Below, piece by piece: positions 16,413 through 25,126 of a DNA stretch of 64,000 nucleotides. The translations under genes were made by a program, and so were the position numbers. Location of the stretch: positions 305,314-369,313 of the forward strand of contig NZ_FOYT01000003.1 of the NCBI RefSeq assembly GCF_900112175.1, in the 5' to 3' direction. The DNA comes from Halogeometricum rufum (GTDB taxonomy: Archaea; Halobacteriota; Halobacteria; Halobacteriales; Haloferacaceae). Every line of letters begins with the position of its first letter. The first letter of the stretch is position 1. Under the pieces are notes generated by a model that did no database searches, was not told the origin of the DNA, and worked only from the letters and a program-made list of their open reading frames with translations.

Positions 16413-17875
16413 GCGACCTGCTCCCCTTCCTCGTCGCGGTGCCGTTGCTCGGCGCCCTCGCTCCCCTCGTCGTCGGCGTCGGCCGACCGGACGCGGTGGG
16501 GCGGGTGACGGCGGCCGTCCTCCTCGTCCACCTCGGTGTGGCCGCCGCGGCCGTCTGGGGAGTCGTCACGGGCGGCGCCCTCTCGTACGTCGTCGGCGGA
16601 CTGCCGGCCGCGTACGGCATCGGCCTCCGCCTCGACGCGGTGTCGAGCGCGTTCGTCCTCCTCGTCGCCGTCGTGTCCGCGGCCGCCCACCTCGCGGTCC
16701 GAACCGACCCGACGGGACCGACTGACAGCCTCTGGTTGCTCCTCGTCGCCGGCCTGACCGGCGTCTGCGTCACCGCGGACGTGTTCAACCTCTACGTCTT
16801 CCTCGAAATTTCGGGGCTGGCCGCGTACGCCCTCGTCGCGAGTCGCCGCGGGGCGACGGCGGCGCTCGCCGCCCTGAACTACCTGCTCGCCGGCACCGTC
16901 GGGGCGACGCTGTACCTCCTCGGCGTCGGGTACGCCTACGTCGCCACCGGGACGCTCTCGATGGCGACCCTGCGAGTCGAACTGGCCGGCGCGGGCTACG
17001 ACTCGCCCCTCGTCGTCGCCGCGTTCGTCCTCGTGACGCTCGGACTGGGCGTGAAAATCGCGCTGTTCCCGGTCCACGGCTGGAAGCCCGACGCCTACCG
17101 GGCGGCGCCGGCCGACGTCAGCGTCCTGCTGGCCGCGCTCGGGTCCACCGTCGCCGGCTACGCCCTCGTCCGCGTCACGTTCGACGTGTTCACCGCGTCG
17201 TTCCTCGCGGCCGTCCCCCTCGTCGGGGCGTCGCTGACCGTTATCGGCCTCGTGAGCGTCGTCGTCGGCGGCTACCTGACGCTCCGGCAGGCGAACCTCC
17301 AGCGCCTGTTCGCGTTCTCGTCGGTGCTCCAGTTCGGCCTCGTCGTGGCCGGCGTGGGACTCGCGACGCCCGCCGCCGTGACCGGTGCGCTGGTCCTCCT
17401 CCTCGCCCACGCCGTCGCGAAGGGGTCGCTGTTCGCCGCCGCGGGTGTGTTCGAGCGGCGGTACGGCGCGAAGACGCTCGCCGACTACGCCGGACTCGGG
17501 CGCGAGAGCCCGGTTCTCGGGGTGTCGGTGGCCGTCCTGTTCGCCTCGCTGGTCGGCCTGCCGCCGACGGCCGGGTTCGCGGGCAAGTGGTACGTCGCGC
17601 TCGGCGCCGTCGCGTCCGCGTCGTGGGTCGCCGCCGCCGTCGTCGTCCTCAGCACCCTCCTGTCGCTGGCCTACGCCGGCCGCATCGTCGAACGCCTGTT
17701 CCTCGCAGAGAGCGACTCGGCCGGGGTCGCCGTCGCAGACGGCGGACCCGACGACCTGTCCGTCCGGCGGGCCGTGGCGCTCGTCGCCGTCGCGGCGGGG
17801 TTCGTCGTCGTCGCGGGACTGACCTCGACGGCGCTCTCGGCGTGGTTCGCGCCGGTCGTGGGGGGATGGCTGTGA
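16409..17875 (+). CDS. mnhD: Mrp/Mnh Na+/H+ antiporter subunit D
   Basis: A 488-residue protein with about fourteen membrane helices, of the NuoL/M/N antiporter-like family. The conserved Glu in NLYVFLEISGLAAYAL and the Lys in LGVKIALFPVHGWKPDAYRAAP, both part of the proton path, are present, as is ANLQRLFAFSSVLQFGLVV. The HGWKPDAY pattern places it with MnhD rather than MnhA. It overlaps the next gene by about ten bases if that starts at ATG 17866. Confidence 0.92.
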   Translation: MSDLLPFLVAVPLLGALAPLVVGVGRPDAVGRVTAAVLLVHLGVAAAAVWGVVTGGALSYVVGGLPAAYGIGLRLDAVSSAFVLLVAVVSAAAHLAVRTDPTGPTDSLWLLLVAGLTGVCVTADVFNLYVFLEISGLAAYALVASRRGATAALAALNYLLAGTVGATLYLLGVGYAYVATGTLSMATLRVELAGAGYDSPLVVAAFVLVTLGLGVKIALFPVHGWKPDAYRAAPADVSVLLAALGSTVAGYALVRVTFDVFTASFLAAVPLVGASLTVIGLVSVVVGGYLTLRQANLQRLFAFSSVLQFGLVVAGVGLATPAAVTGALVLLLAHAVAKGSLFAAAGVFERRYGAKTLADYAGLGRESPVLGVSVAVLFASLVGLPPTAGFAGKWYVALGAVASASWVAAAVVVLSTLLSLAYAGRIVERLFLAESDSAGVAVADGGPDDLSVRRAVALVAVAAGFVVVAGLTSTALSAWFAPVVGGWL

Positions 17876-19419
17876 CCGACGCGGCGTCGCTCCTGCCGTT
17901 CGCGGCGGTGGTCCTGCCCGCGGTGTCGATTCCGCTCCTGTACCTCGCCCGGACCCGCCCGAACGTCCGGGAGGCGGTGACGCTGGCGGCGGCGGCGGCG
18001 ACGCTGGTCGTCGTCTGGTTCATGACCGAGTCGGCGACGACGCACGTCGCCGCGCTGGGGTCCGTCGCGGGCGTCGCCTTCGAACTCAGGGCCGACGCCG
18101 CGGGGTTGCTGTTCGCGCTCCTCGCCGCGACGCTGTGGGTGGTGACGAGCGTCTACAGCATCGGCTACGTTCGTACGCTCGACGAACACGCCCAGACGCG
18201 CTACTTCGCCTCGTTCGCCGCCAGCGTCGCGGCGACGATGGGCGTCGCCTTCGCCGCGAACCTGTTCACGCTGTTCGTGTTCTACGAACTGCTGACGCTC
18301 GCGACGTACCCGCTGGTCGCTCACGCGGAGACGCGCGAGGCACGAATCGCCGCCCGGAAGTACGTCGCGTACACGCTCGGCGGCGGCGTCGTCGCCCTCG
18401 GCGGCGTCCTCCTCGTCGCCGTCCTCGCGGGGACGGTGACGTTCGACGCGGGCGGCCTCTCGTCGCTCGCGGCCGCCGACCCGACGCTGGCACGCGTCGC
18501 GTTCGCGCTCCTCGTCGTCGGCTTCGGCGTGAAGACGGCCGTGATGCCCCTGCACGGGTGGCTGCCGGCCGCGATGGTCGCGCCGACGCCCGTCTCGGGG
18601 CTGTTGCACGCCGTCGCCGTCGTCAAGAGCGGCGTGTTCGCCCTGGGCCGGACGGTCCTGTACGTGTTCGGCCCGGAGACGACGTGGGACCTCGGGATGG
18701 GACTCCCGCTGGCCGTCGCCGCCGCCGTCACGATGGTGCTGGCGGGCGTCGTCGGCCTCCGGCAGGACAACCTCAAGCGGGGGCTGGCGTACTCGACGGT
18801 GAGCCAACTGTCGTACGTCGCGCTGGGTCTGGCCCTCGCGACGCCGCTGTCGGTGTTCGGGGCGTTCGTCCACGTCGTCGCCCACGCGTTCATGAAGATA
18901 ACGCTGTTCTTCGTCGCGGGCGTCGTCGCCGCCGAGACGGGCGTGAAGTACGTCTCGGACCTCGCGGGCATCGGCCGGCGACTCCCGCTGACGATGGCCG
19001 CCTTCGGCGTCGCCGCGGCGGGCCTCATCGGCTTCCCCCTCGTCGCCGGCTTCGTCAGCAAGTTCCACCTCGTCCTCGGCGCGGCGGCGAGTCCGTACCC
19101 CGTCTTCGTCGCCGCGTACCTGCTGGCGGGCCTGCTGAAGTTGCTCTACTTCTGGCCCGTCGTCTACGTCGCCTTCTTCGGACGGCGCGGGTCCGACGGC
19201 TCCGAGAGCGAACACGCGTTCGCACCGCCGCACGCCACCGACGGCGGATACGCGGCGGCGGCGACGTGGGAGCGTCGCACGCTCGGTGCCGAGACGACGC
19301 CGTTCATGCTGCTCCCGGTGCTGTTCACCGTCGGCGCCGCGGTGGCTCTCGGCGTCGCGCCGACCGCGTTCCCGTTCTGGGACCTGGCGAACGCGGTAGT
19401 CGCGGAGGTGTTCGGATGA
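17866..19419 (+). CDS. mnhA: Mrp/Mnh antiporter subunit A, NuoL-like N-terminal part
   Basis: A 517-residue NuoL-family membrane protein. The motif MPLHGWLPAAMVAPTPVSG followed by LLHAVAVVKSGVFALG is the MrpA/NuoL hallmark and separates this copy from the two MnhD-like neighbours. Proton-channel residues are also visible in FVFYELLTLATYPLVAHAET (Glu) and VGFGVKTAVMPLHGW (Lys). The C-terminal third of bacterial MrpA is absent here and is supplied by the separate gene at 15029. Start could be ATG 17866 or GTG 17872. The latter would give the four-base overlap seen elsewhere in the operon. Confidence 0.88.
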   Translation: MAVTDAASLLPFAAVVLPAVSIPLLYLARTRPNVREAVTLAAAAATLVVVWFMTESATTHVAALGSVAGVAFELRADAAGLLFALLAATLWVVTSVYSIGYVRTLDEHAQTRYFASFAASVAATMGVAFAANLFTLFVFYELLTLATYPLVAHAETREARIAARKYVAYTLGGGVVALGGVLLVAVLAGTVTFDAGGLSSLAAADPTLARVAFALLVVGFGVKTAVMPLHGWLPAAMVAPTPVSGLLHAVAVVKSGVFALGRTVLYVFGPETTWDLGMGLPLAVAAAVTMVLAGVVGLRQDNLKRGLAYSTVSQLSYVALGLALATPLSVFGAFVHVVAHAFMKITLFFVAGVVAAETGVKYVSDLAGIGRRLPLTMAAFGVAAAGLIGFPLVAGFVSKFHLVLGAAASPYPVFVAAYLLAGLLKLLYFWPVVYVAFFGRRGSDGSESEHAFAPPHATDGGYAAAATWERRTLGAETTPFMLLPVLFTVGAAVALGVAPTAFPFWDLANAVVAEVFG

Positions 19420-21095
19420 CCGACGTTCTGACGCTCGTCCCCCCGTGGGTCGCGTTCGTCGCCGCCGCCCTCGCCGTCGTCGCCCTGCCGCGGCGCGCCG
19501 GCACCGCCGCCGCGGTGTCGCTCACCGCGGTCACGATACCGTGGGTGCTGGTCGCGCCCGCCGGGGCCGCGCCGTCCGTCGCCCCGTTCGGCTTCGAGCA
19601 GGTGCTGGTCCGCGTGGACGCGTTCAGTCGGCCGGTGGCCGTCCTGTTCGGCTTCGTCGCCGCGCTGAACGTCCTCTACGGGCACGCGACGGGGGCCGAC
19701 GCCCGGCAGACGGCGTACTCGCTGTGCTACATGGGCGCGGGCGTCGCCGCCGTCCTCGCGGGCGACTGGCTGACGCTCCTCGTCGCGTGGGAACTGCTCG
19801 CCGTCAGCGCGACGGTCCTGGTGTGGCACCACGGGGGCGACGCCGTCCGTCCGGCGTTCCGCTACGCCGTCTACCACCTCGTCGGCGGGGCGTTCCTCGT
19901 CGCGGCCGTCGCCCTCCACTACGCCGCCGCGGGGACGTTCGTCTATGACGGCGGTTTCACGCGTGGACTGGCGACGACGCTCGCTCTCGTGAGCGTCGGC
20001 GTCAACCTTGGGTTCGTCGGCCTCCACGCGTGGCTGCCAGAGACCTACTCCCGGCCGCACGTCGCCGCCAGCGTCGTGCTGGCCGGCTTCACCACGAAAG
20101 TCGCCGTCTACGTCCTCGCCCGCCTCGCGCCCGACGGGCACGCGTTCGTCGTCTGGATGGGCGCGGCGATGGTCCTGTACGGCGTGACGCAGGCCGTCCT
20201 CCAGACGGACATGCGCCGACTGCTCTCGTACCACATCGTCTCGCAGGTGGGGTACATGACCGTCGCCGTCGGTATCGGAACCGCGGCCGGTCTCACGGGC
20301 GCGTTCGCCCACCTGACGGCGAACGTCCTCTACAAGGGCCTGCTGTTCATGGTCGCCGGCGCGATTATCGCCCGAACCGGCGAGGCGTCGCTGAAGCGCC
20401 TCGGCGGACTCGGTCGCCGGATGCCCGTGACGTTCGCGACGTTCCTCGTCGCAGCGCTCGCCATCACCGGTGTCCCCGGGTTCTCCGGCTTCGTGAGCAA
20501 GGGGCTCGTGACGAAGGCCGTCGAGAGCGCCGGTCCGGACCTCGTCTGGTGGGTCGTCGTCGTCGGGGGCGTCGGCACGGTGCTCTCGTTCGTCAAGTTC
20601 GGGTACTACGCCTTCGTCCGCCGCGCGCCCGAACCGCTCACGGTCGCCCCCGGGTCCACGGCTCTCAGAGTAGCGCTCGTCGTCGTCGCGATACCGTCGG
20701 TGGTCTTCGGCGTCCTGCCGGAGGCGTTCCTCGGCGCGTTCCCCGGCGACCCCGGGAGCTTCGACCCCTACGCGGCGAGCGAACTGCTGAAGGCCGCCGC
20801 GGTGGCCGCCGCCGGCGTCGCCGCCTTCGCCCTCCTCCGGACGCCGATTTCGCGCGTCCACCCGGCCGACGTCGACCGCGTACTGCACCCCTCGGCCGCG
20901 AGACTCGCGACGGGAGTCTCGTCGCTCGCCGTTCGGACCGGCGAGGCGGCCACCGAGGCGGGAATAACCCTGTCCGACCGCCTCGGGTCACACGTCGGTC
21001 GTGACCCGGCGGACGCCGAGACGACGCTCCGAACGGCGTTGCTCGCACTCGCCGCGACGACGGGTCTCGCGCTCCTCGTCGCGGCACTCGCCTGA
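19416..21095 (+). CDS. Second MnhD-like antiporter subunit
   Basis: A 559-residue NuoL/M/N-family protein with about fourteen helices, starting at ATG 19416 in a four-base overlap with the previous gene. Conserved residues are in LLVAWELLAVSATVLVWHH (Glu) and NLGFVGLHAWLPETYSRPHV, plus FTTKVAVYVLARL (Lys). The HAWLPETY pattern is closer to MnhD than to MnhA. The operon thus carries three large antiporter-like subunits, one more than the standard Mrp complex. The C-terminal 100 residues after the last core helix are longer than usual and end in another hydrophobic segment. Confidence 0.88.
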   Translation: MTDVLTLVPPWVAFVAAALAVVALPRRAGTAAAVSLTAVTIPWVLVAPAGAAPSVAPFGFEQVLVRVDAFSRPVAVLFGFVAALNVLYGHATGADARQTAYSLCYMGAGVAAVLAGDWLTLLVAWELLAVSATVLVWHHGGDAVRPAFRYAVYHLVGGAFLVAAVALHYAAAGTFVYDGGFTRGLATTLALVSVGVNLGFVGLHAWLPETYSRPHVAASVVLAGFTTKVAVYVLARLAPDGHAFVVWMGAAMVLYGVTQAVLQTDMRRLLSYHIVSQVGYMTVAVGIGTAAGLTGAFAHLTANVLYKGLLFMVAGAIIARTGEASLKRLGGLGRRMPVTFATFLVAALAITGVPGFSGFVSKGLVTKAVESAGPDLVWWVVVVGGVGTVLSFVKFGYYAFVRRAPEPLTVAPGSTALRVALVVVAIPSVVFGVLPEAFLGAFPGDPGSFDPYAASELLKAAAVAAAGVAAFALLRTPISRVHPADVDRVLHPSAARLATGVSSLAVRTGEAATEAGITLSDRLGSHVGRDPADAETTLRTALLALAATTGLALLVAALA

Positions 21096-21112
21096 CCGAC
21101 GCATCCACCATC

Positions 21113-21529
21113 ATGACATCCACAGATACGTACGACTCGAAGCCCGACTACGACAGCCTCCTCGCGTTCCTCAGAGACCGGTTCGGCGAGGACCTCCGCT
21201 GGGTGGCCTCGTTCGACGCGACGACGTACGACTACCAGATGCGCTACATCAGACCGGACCTCAAGACGGAACTGTCCAGCCACGAGTTCGACGTCGTCGT
21301 CCACCGCTCGATTGCGCTGTTCCGTCGCCCGTACGTCGAGGAGGTGTACTCGCACCTCGGTCCGGCGCAGATGCTCGTCATCCAACACGAGCGCGCGACG
21401 GCGGTCCACCTGTACATCTCGGACACCGAGGGCGTCATCGTGAAGGTGAAGGCCGGGAACGAGATCGCGGTTCCGACGCTCACCGACGACTGTCTGGACG
21501 CCCTGTACCCGACGGAGCGAGGCGAATGA
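21113..21529 (+). CDS. Conserved haloarchaeal protein, unknown function
   Basis: A 138-residue soluble acidic protein. I recognise it only as a haloarchaeal conserved type without known role. It has alternating strands and helices (DLRWVASFDATTYDYQMRYI, YSHLGPAQMLVIQHERATAV, HLYISDTEGVIVKVKAGNEI) that suggest a small alpha/beta ligand-binding or sensor domain. The start is only 17 bases beyond the last Mrp gene on the same strand, so it could be cotranscribed with the antiporter. The Lrp gene follows 43 bases on. Confidence 0.65.
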   Translation: MTSTDTYDSKPDYDSLLAFLRDRFGEDLRWVASFDATTYDYQMRYIRPDLKTELSSHEFDVVVHRSIALFRRPYVEEVYSHLGPAQMLVIQHERATAVHLYISDTEGVIVKVKAGNEIAVPTLTDDCLDALYPTERGE

Positions 21530-21572
21530 CCCGGAACGACCGCCGTCGGGCCGGCTGTTCGGAGGGCGTGGG

Positions 21573-22061
21573 ATGACGCTGCAGGGACTCGACGAACTCG
21601 ACCGGCGAATCATCTACGAGTTGCAGCGAGACGCGCGACACGTCTCCTCGCGGGACATCGCGGCCGACGTCTCGGCGTCGCCCAGCACGGTCCGAAAGCG
21701 CATCCAGCGACTCGAAGACGAGGGCATCGTCCGCCGGTACGGGGCCGACGTGGACTACGGCCGGGCGGGCTACCAACTGTTCGTCCAGATAGTCTGCACC
21801 GCGCCGATACCCGAGCGTGACCGCCTCTGTGAGGAGGCGTCGGGCGTGGACGGCGTCGTCGGCGTCCGCGAACTCGCCACCGGCGAACGGAACGTCGTCG
21901 TCACCGTCGTCGGCGAGGACGGCGACGACCTGACGCGCATCGCCCGCGAGTTGAGTGCGCTCGGGTTGACCATCGCCGAGGAGCAGTTGATTCGGAACGA
22001 CGCCTCGCTCCCGTACGCCGGTTTCGACTCGCCCACGACTCCGGACAGAGTCCGCCGCTGA
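21573..22061 (+). CDS. Lrp/AsnC family transcriptional regulator
   Basis: A 162-residue regulator. Residues 1-60 are a winged helix-turn-helix beginning with LDELDRRIIYELQRDARHVS and carrying the recognition helix in VSASPSTVRKRIQRLEDEGIV. Residues 70-145 form an AsnC-type ligand-binding domain (FVQIVCTAPIPERDRLCEEA, VRELATGERNVVVTVVG). Such proteins form dimers or octamers and respond to amino acids or related small molecules. GGAGGG lies six bases before the ATG. It follows the Mrp operon and could regulate it, although no site has been matched. Confidence 0.9.
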   Translation: MTLQGLDELDRRIIYELQRDARHVSSRDIAADVSASPSTVRKRIQRLEDEGIVRRYGADVDYGRAGYQLFVQIVCTAPIPERDRLCEEASGVDGVVGVRELATGERNVVVTVVGEDGDDLTRIARELSALGLTIAEEQLIRNDASLPYAGFDSPTTPDRVRR

Positions 22062-22119
22062 GCGGCGTCGTGACGACCGTCTACCGCGACGGTCCGGCGC
22101 GGCGGCGCGTCGCTCGGGG

Positions 22120-22935
22120 CTACACCGTCTCGCGGCCGACCCCGGTGTCGATGCGGCGGTAGAACGCGACGGAGAAGACGCCGAAGAAGCTGCCGAACAG
22201 CGACCCGACGACAGCGAGGAGGGCGGCCACCACGACGGCACCGAGCAACGTTCCCTGCGGCGCCGCGACGAGGTGCGGCGACTGCGGGGTGGCGAGCGAC
22301 GCCCCGAGGACGAAGACGCCGCCGGCCACCGCACCGAAGACGCCCACGAGCACCGAGTACCCGAACGCGCTCAGGAGGTGGTTCCGCACCACCGAGACGC
22401 TGTGTTTCAGCGCCGCGACGGCGTCGAGGCCGCTGACGACGATGGCCTGTCCGTAGAACTGCACGAAGAAGACGAACAGGAGGTACGCGAGGACGCCGAC
22501 GGCGGCGACGACGCCGACGACGGCGAGGACGGCGAGGCCCGGGCCGCCACTCGCGTCGCCGAAGAGCGCCACGCCGCCGAAGATGGCGCCGACGAAGCCG
22601 ACGAAACCGACGGCGAAGTTGACGGCGACGAGGACGAGGTACGCGACGAGGACGGAGACGTAGTTCGCCTTCCCCGCGCTGAGGAAGCGTCCAATCGACG
22701 TGGGGCCGTCGAGGGCTTCGTCCGCCATGCCGATGAGTCCCGCCTGGAAGAACGGCGTCACGAAGATGAAGAGCAGCGAGAGCGCCAGCGAGACGACGCT
22801 GCCGAGGAGCGGGTTCACCGTCTGCAACACCATCTGGGGCGCTTGAAACAGCATCAGTACGAGTACGGGGACGAAGACGACCGGATTGCGCAGGAGAGCG
22901 CCGGGCGTCTCGCGGAGGGCATTCAGGACTGCCAT
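22120..22935 (-). CDS. Haloarchaeal multi-pass membrane protein (DUF7847-like)
   Basis: A 271-residue protein with six hydrophobic stretches, very rich in Val, Ala, Gly and Phe. The opening MAVLNALRETPGALLRNPVVFVPVLV and the central GQAIVVSGLDAVAALKHSVSVVRNH resemble a family of haloarchaeal integral membrane proteins without known function, related in pattern to glycerophosphoryl diester phosphodiesterase membrane domains. Location is the cytoplasmic membrane. It diverges from the gene at 23096 across 160 bases that contain AT-rich stretches suitable as promoters. Confidence 0.65.
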   Translation of the reverse strand: MAVLNALRETPGALLRNPVVFVPVLVLMLFQAPQMVLQTVNPLLGSVVSLALSLLFIFVTPFFQAGLIGMADEALDGPTSIGRFLSAGKANYVSVLVAYLVLVAVNFAVGFVGFVGAIFGGVALFGDASGGPGLAVLAVVGVVAAVGVLAYLLFVFFVQFYGQAIVVSGLDAVAALKHSVSVVRNHLLSAFGYSVLVGVFGAVAGGVFVLGASLATPQSPHLVAAPQGTLLGAVVVAALLAVVGSLFGSFFGVFSVAFYRRIDTGVGRETV

Positions 22936-23095
22936 GGGCGGGGATTCATCCAGACTCCTGTTAACTATTTCTCACTACTCGCGTTACAGGCCCGCTCACG
23001 CGTGCGCCCCTCTCTCTCCGTGCGCGTCCCTGCCTCCTCGACGCGGTCGGACGATTTCTCGAACTATTTTGAGCTACCGGGTTCGTGTCGGACGT

Positions 23096-23845
23096 ATGAC
23101 CGGCCGTCCAGCGTCCCTCCTCACCAAGACGCAGCGTCGCCGCATCCGCGACGAGTTCGAGGAGTTGAACGAGCAGCAACGCCGTCGCGACCAACGGCAG
23201 ATACGCGAGCGCATCCGCGCCGGTGCGTTCGACTTCGAACCGCTCGCGGCGTACCCCAACCGACAGCTCGACCTCGCGTTCGAGGACGTCCCCGACGACG
23301 AGGTGGAGGCCGCACTCGCGAACGCGACGCTGTTCGTCGAACGCCTCCGGGTACTCGAGGGAATCGAACGGGACGCGGTAGTGAGGCGTGCCCGCGAGGC
23401 CGGGGCCGACGCGGCGGCGTCCGACGGAACGCCGAGCCTCGACGAACTGGACCTCCACACCGAGACGGAGATACGGCGCGACGCCGAACAGACCGTCGCG
23501 GAACGACTCGCGCCCAACCGATGGGACGAACGGGCGGACGTCCTGCTCAAACTCGCCGCCGCCGGGGCGCTCCCGCTGTTCGTCGTGACGCTGGCGAACG
23601 CGGCGACGGCGCGGGGCCTCATCGGCGAGAACACGTTCGTCGGGATTTCGGTGTACCTCTGCGTCCTCGTCGTCGCGTTCGCGCTCACGGGGGTGTTCCT
23701 CGTCAAGGGGGCGCAGACGCTGAAGCACGACGTCCTGCCGTGGGTCCGGTTGCTTCGACGGACGCCCGCCGGCGCGTTCCGCGGCGTCGTCGAGTGGGTG
23801 CGTCGTCCGGGGGCGAAGCTTCGACAGGTGTGGGACGAACTGTGA
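23096..23845 (+). CDS. Coiled-coil plus two-helix membrane protein, unknown function
   Basis: A 249-residue protein. Residues 10-45 are highly charged and likely a coiled coil (RRRIRDEFEELNEQQRRRDQ). Residues 45-150 are an acidic helical region, and two membrane helices follow near 153-172 and 180-203. The C-terminal tail is basic (LLRRTPAGAFRGVVEWVRR). I do not recognise a family. The start at 23096 fits a near-leaderless transcript because ctatttt (23064-23070) lies about 29 bases before it. Confidence 0.7.
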   Translation: MTGRPASLLTKTQRRRIRDEFEELNEQQRRRDQRQIRERIRAGAFDFEPLAAYPNRQLDLAFEDVPDDEVEAALANATLFVERLRVLEGIERDAVVRRAREAGADAAASDGTPSLDELDLHTETEIRRDAEQTVAERLAPNRWDERADVLLKLAAAGALPLFVVTLANAATARGLIGENTFVGISVYLCVLVVAFALTGVFLVKGAQTLKHDVLPWVRLLRRTPAGAFRGVVEWVRRPGAKLRQVWDEL

Positions 23846-23892
23846 AACCCGCCCGCGGACGCCACCGTCGGCTCCTCGCCGCCGCGGGCGGG

Positions 23893-24666
23893 TCACACCG
23901 GCAGGAACTGGAGGGCGATCTCGTGGACGGCTATCGTCCACGACATCGCGTGGGTGACGGCGGTCACCGCGAGGTTCTCGGTCCGCTCGTAGGCGTACCC
24001 CCACACAAGCCCCGGAATCGTGGTCGAGAGGCCCCAGTAGACGCTCCCGCCGAGGGCGACTCCCCACGTCAGCAGGCCGACGAGGAAGTGCATGAACCCG
24101 AACAGCAGGCCGCCGAAGAGGACGACGCCCACGGTGTCGAACGACTCCCGGAGCCGACCCTGGACGATACCGCGGTACACCAGTTCCTCGGCCGGCGCGG
24201 CGAACAGGTACAGGCCGACGAACGCGACGGGCCACAGCAGCGGTCGCGTCTCCAGCGCCAACTGCTCGCTTCCGGTGGTCGGGTTCGGATGCGGGAGACC
24301 GACCGCCGCCAGAATCGGTGGGAGGACGACGCTCTGGGCCGCGAAGACGACCGGGATGACGAGTATCCACCCGGCGTCCTCGACTGTCGGCCTGCGGACC
24401 TTGACGTATCGCTCCCAGTCGCCTCGCCACAGGAGGTAGGCGACGGCGAACGCCGCGAATCCGATTTGGATGTAGTTGCCGTCGAGGACGCGGACGACGG
24501 CGGTGTCGCCGACGCCGAGGAGTGACTCCACGGCCCCGGTGACGACGATTCCGACGACGCCGACGGCGAGGGCCGCGACGGTGATGGCGAGTGCCGCGAC
24601 GACTGTGCGTCCCCGCGGAAACCGGCTCGGACCGGTGCCGCCGAGGCGGTCCCTCACGAGGCTCAT
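23893..24666 (-). CDS. CPBP family intramembrane protease (Abi domain)
   Basis: A 257-residue membrane protein with about seven helices and the CPBP (type II CAAX prenyl endopeptidase/Rce1-like) motifs: EELVYRG (E-E-x3-R), FGFMHF and AVTHAMSW, whose Glu and His residues form the active site. Substrates of prokaryotic CPBP proteins are largely unknown. ATG 24666 was chosen because GGAGGG lies four bases before it. An in-frame ATG at 24825 would add 53 charged residues. A second, only distantly similar CPBP gene starts at 25127 in the opposite direction. Confidence 0.85.
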   Translation of the reverse strand: MSLVRDRLGGTGPSRFPRGRTVVAALAITVAALAVGVVGIVVTGAVESLLGVGDTAVVRVLDGNYIQIGFAAFAVAYLLWRGDWERYVKVRRPTVEDAGWILVIPVVFAAQSVVLPPILAAVGLPHPNPTTGSEQLALETRPLLWPVAFVGLYLFAAPAEELVYRGIVQGRLRESFDTVGVVLFGGLLFGFMHFLVGLLTWGVALGGSVYWGLSTTIPGLVWGYAYERTENLAVTAVTHAMSWTIAVHEIALQFLPV

Positions 24667-24859
24667 CGTCCCTCCGGATTCGCGACTCGGACGCCGCGCG
24701 CAGTCGGAGTCGATGCCGTCCGCGTCCGGACGCGTCGTTCGTTCGCCGTTCGATACCTCGTCCGCGTGGGTCGGCGCTGTCTGCTGGGCGACATCACGGT
24801 TCGACGTACCGACCGGTCGCCCCATAAGTCGCCGAGACCGTTCGCGCCAGTTTTCGGCC

Positions 24860-24875
24860 GTGTACGGCCGTACAC
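24860..24875. promoter_or_regulatory. Perfect 16-bp palindrome GTGTACGGCCGTACAC
   Basis: A perfect 16-bp inverted repeat. With the related site 44 bp away (centre to centre) it gives the consensus TGTACG-NN-CGTACA. Two dyad sites spaced by about four helical turns suggest cooperative binding of a dimeric regulator between the divergent CPBP genes. The regulator is unknown. Confidence 0.6.
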
Positions 24876-24904
24876 CTGTCGTTCGCGAGATTCAGAAGAA
24901 CGGG

Positions 24905-24918
24905 TGTACGTGCGTACA
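24905..24918. promoter_or_regulatory. Second palindrome TGTACG-TG-CGTACA
   Basis: Arms TGTACG and CGTACA match exactly with a two-base centre. It repeats the site at 24861-24874, which differs only in the central dinucleotide. See that entry for spacing and inference. Confidence 0.55.
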
Positions 24919-25046
24919 GGAACCCGTTCGCCGTCGTCCGTGCGTTCGCCGCCGCACGCTCTCCGACCGCTCGGCGCCCGTCGCGGCCTTCTCCCGTGGC
25001 GGCCATCGCCGGCCGCTTCTCGTCCGGCGGCAATCGGGACGAACCG

Positions 25047-25052
25047 TTTTTT
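25047..25052 (+). promoter_or_regulatory. T-rich TATA-like element for rightward CPBP gene
   Basis: A run of six T (within gttttttgac) centred 26 bases before the ATG of the short leader ORF at 25076. This spacing is what is expected for a haloarchaeal leaderless transcript starting at that ATG. Confidence 0.45.
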
Positions 25053-25075
25053 GACTCGTTGACGTATCGCACGGT

Positions 25076-25120
25076 ATGGCCCGCGGCGCTCACGCCGACG
25101 ACCGGCCGGAGGGGCGGTGA
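25076..25120 (+). CDS. Possible 14-residue leader peptide before CPBP gene
   Basis: A short ORF encoding MARGAHADDRPEGR whose ATG sits where transcription should begin. It ends six bases before the ATG of the CPBP gene. Its last codons include GGAGGGG and GGTGA, which could serve as ribosome binding sites for the downstream gene, so translation may be coupled. It is too short for any homology, and chance cannot be excluded. Confidence 0.35.
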   Translation: MARGAHADDRPEGR

Positions 25121-25126
25121 GTTCCG

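Larger units (their letters stand above)
24667..25126. other. Intergenic region between divergent CPBP genes, with palindrome pair
   Basis: About 460 bases between two divergent protease genes. It holds two related palindromes (24860-24875 and 24905-24918), a T-rich promoter element and a short leader ORF for the rightward gene. The part nearest the leftward gene (24667-24825) may be coding if that gene starts upstream. I see no other gene here. Confidence 0.6.

Noticed and set aside
18135..19415. Apparent N-terminal extension of the last antiporter gene running back through mnhA.
   Set aside because: The extension is Arg-rich shadow sequence. ATG 19416 gives the family start and the four-base overlap seen throughout the operon.
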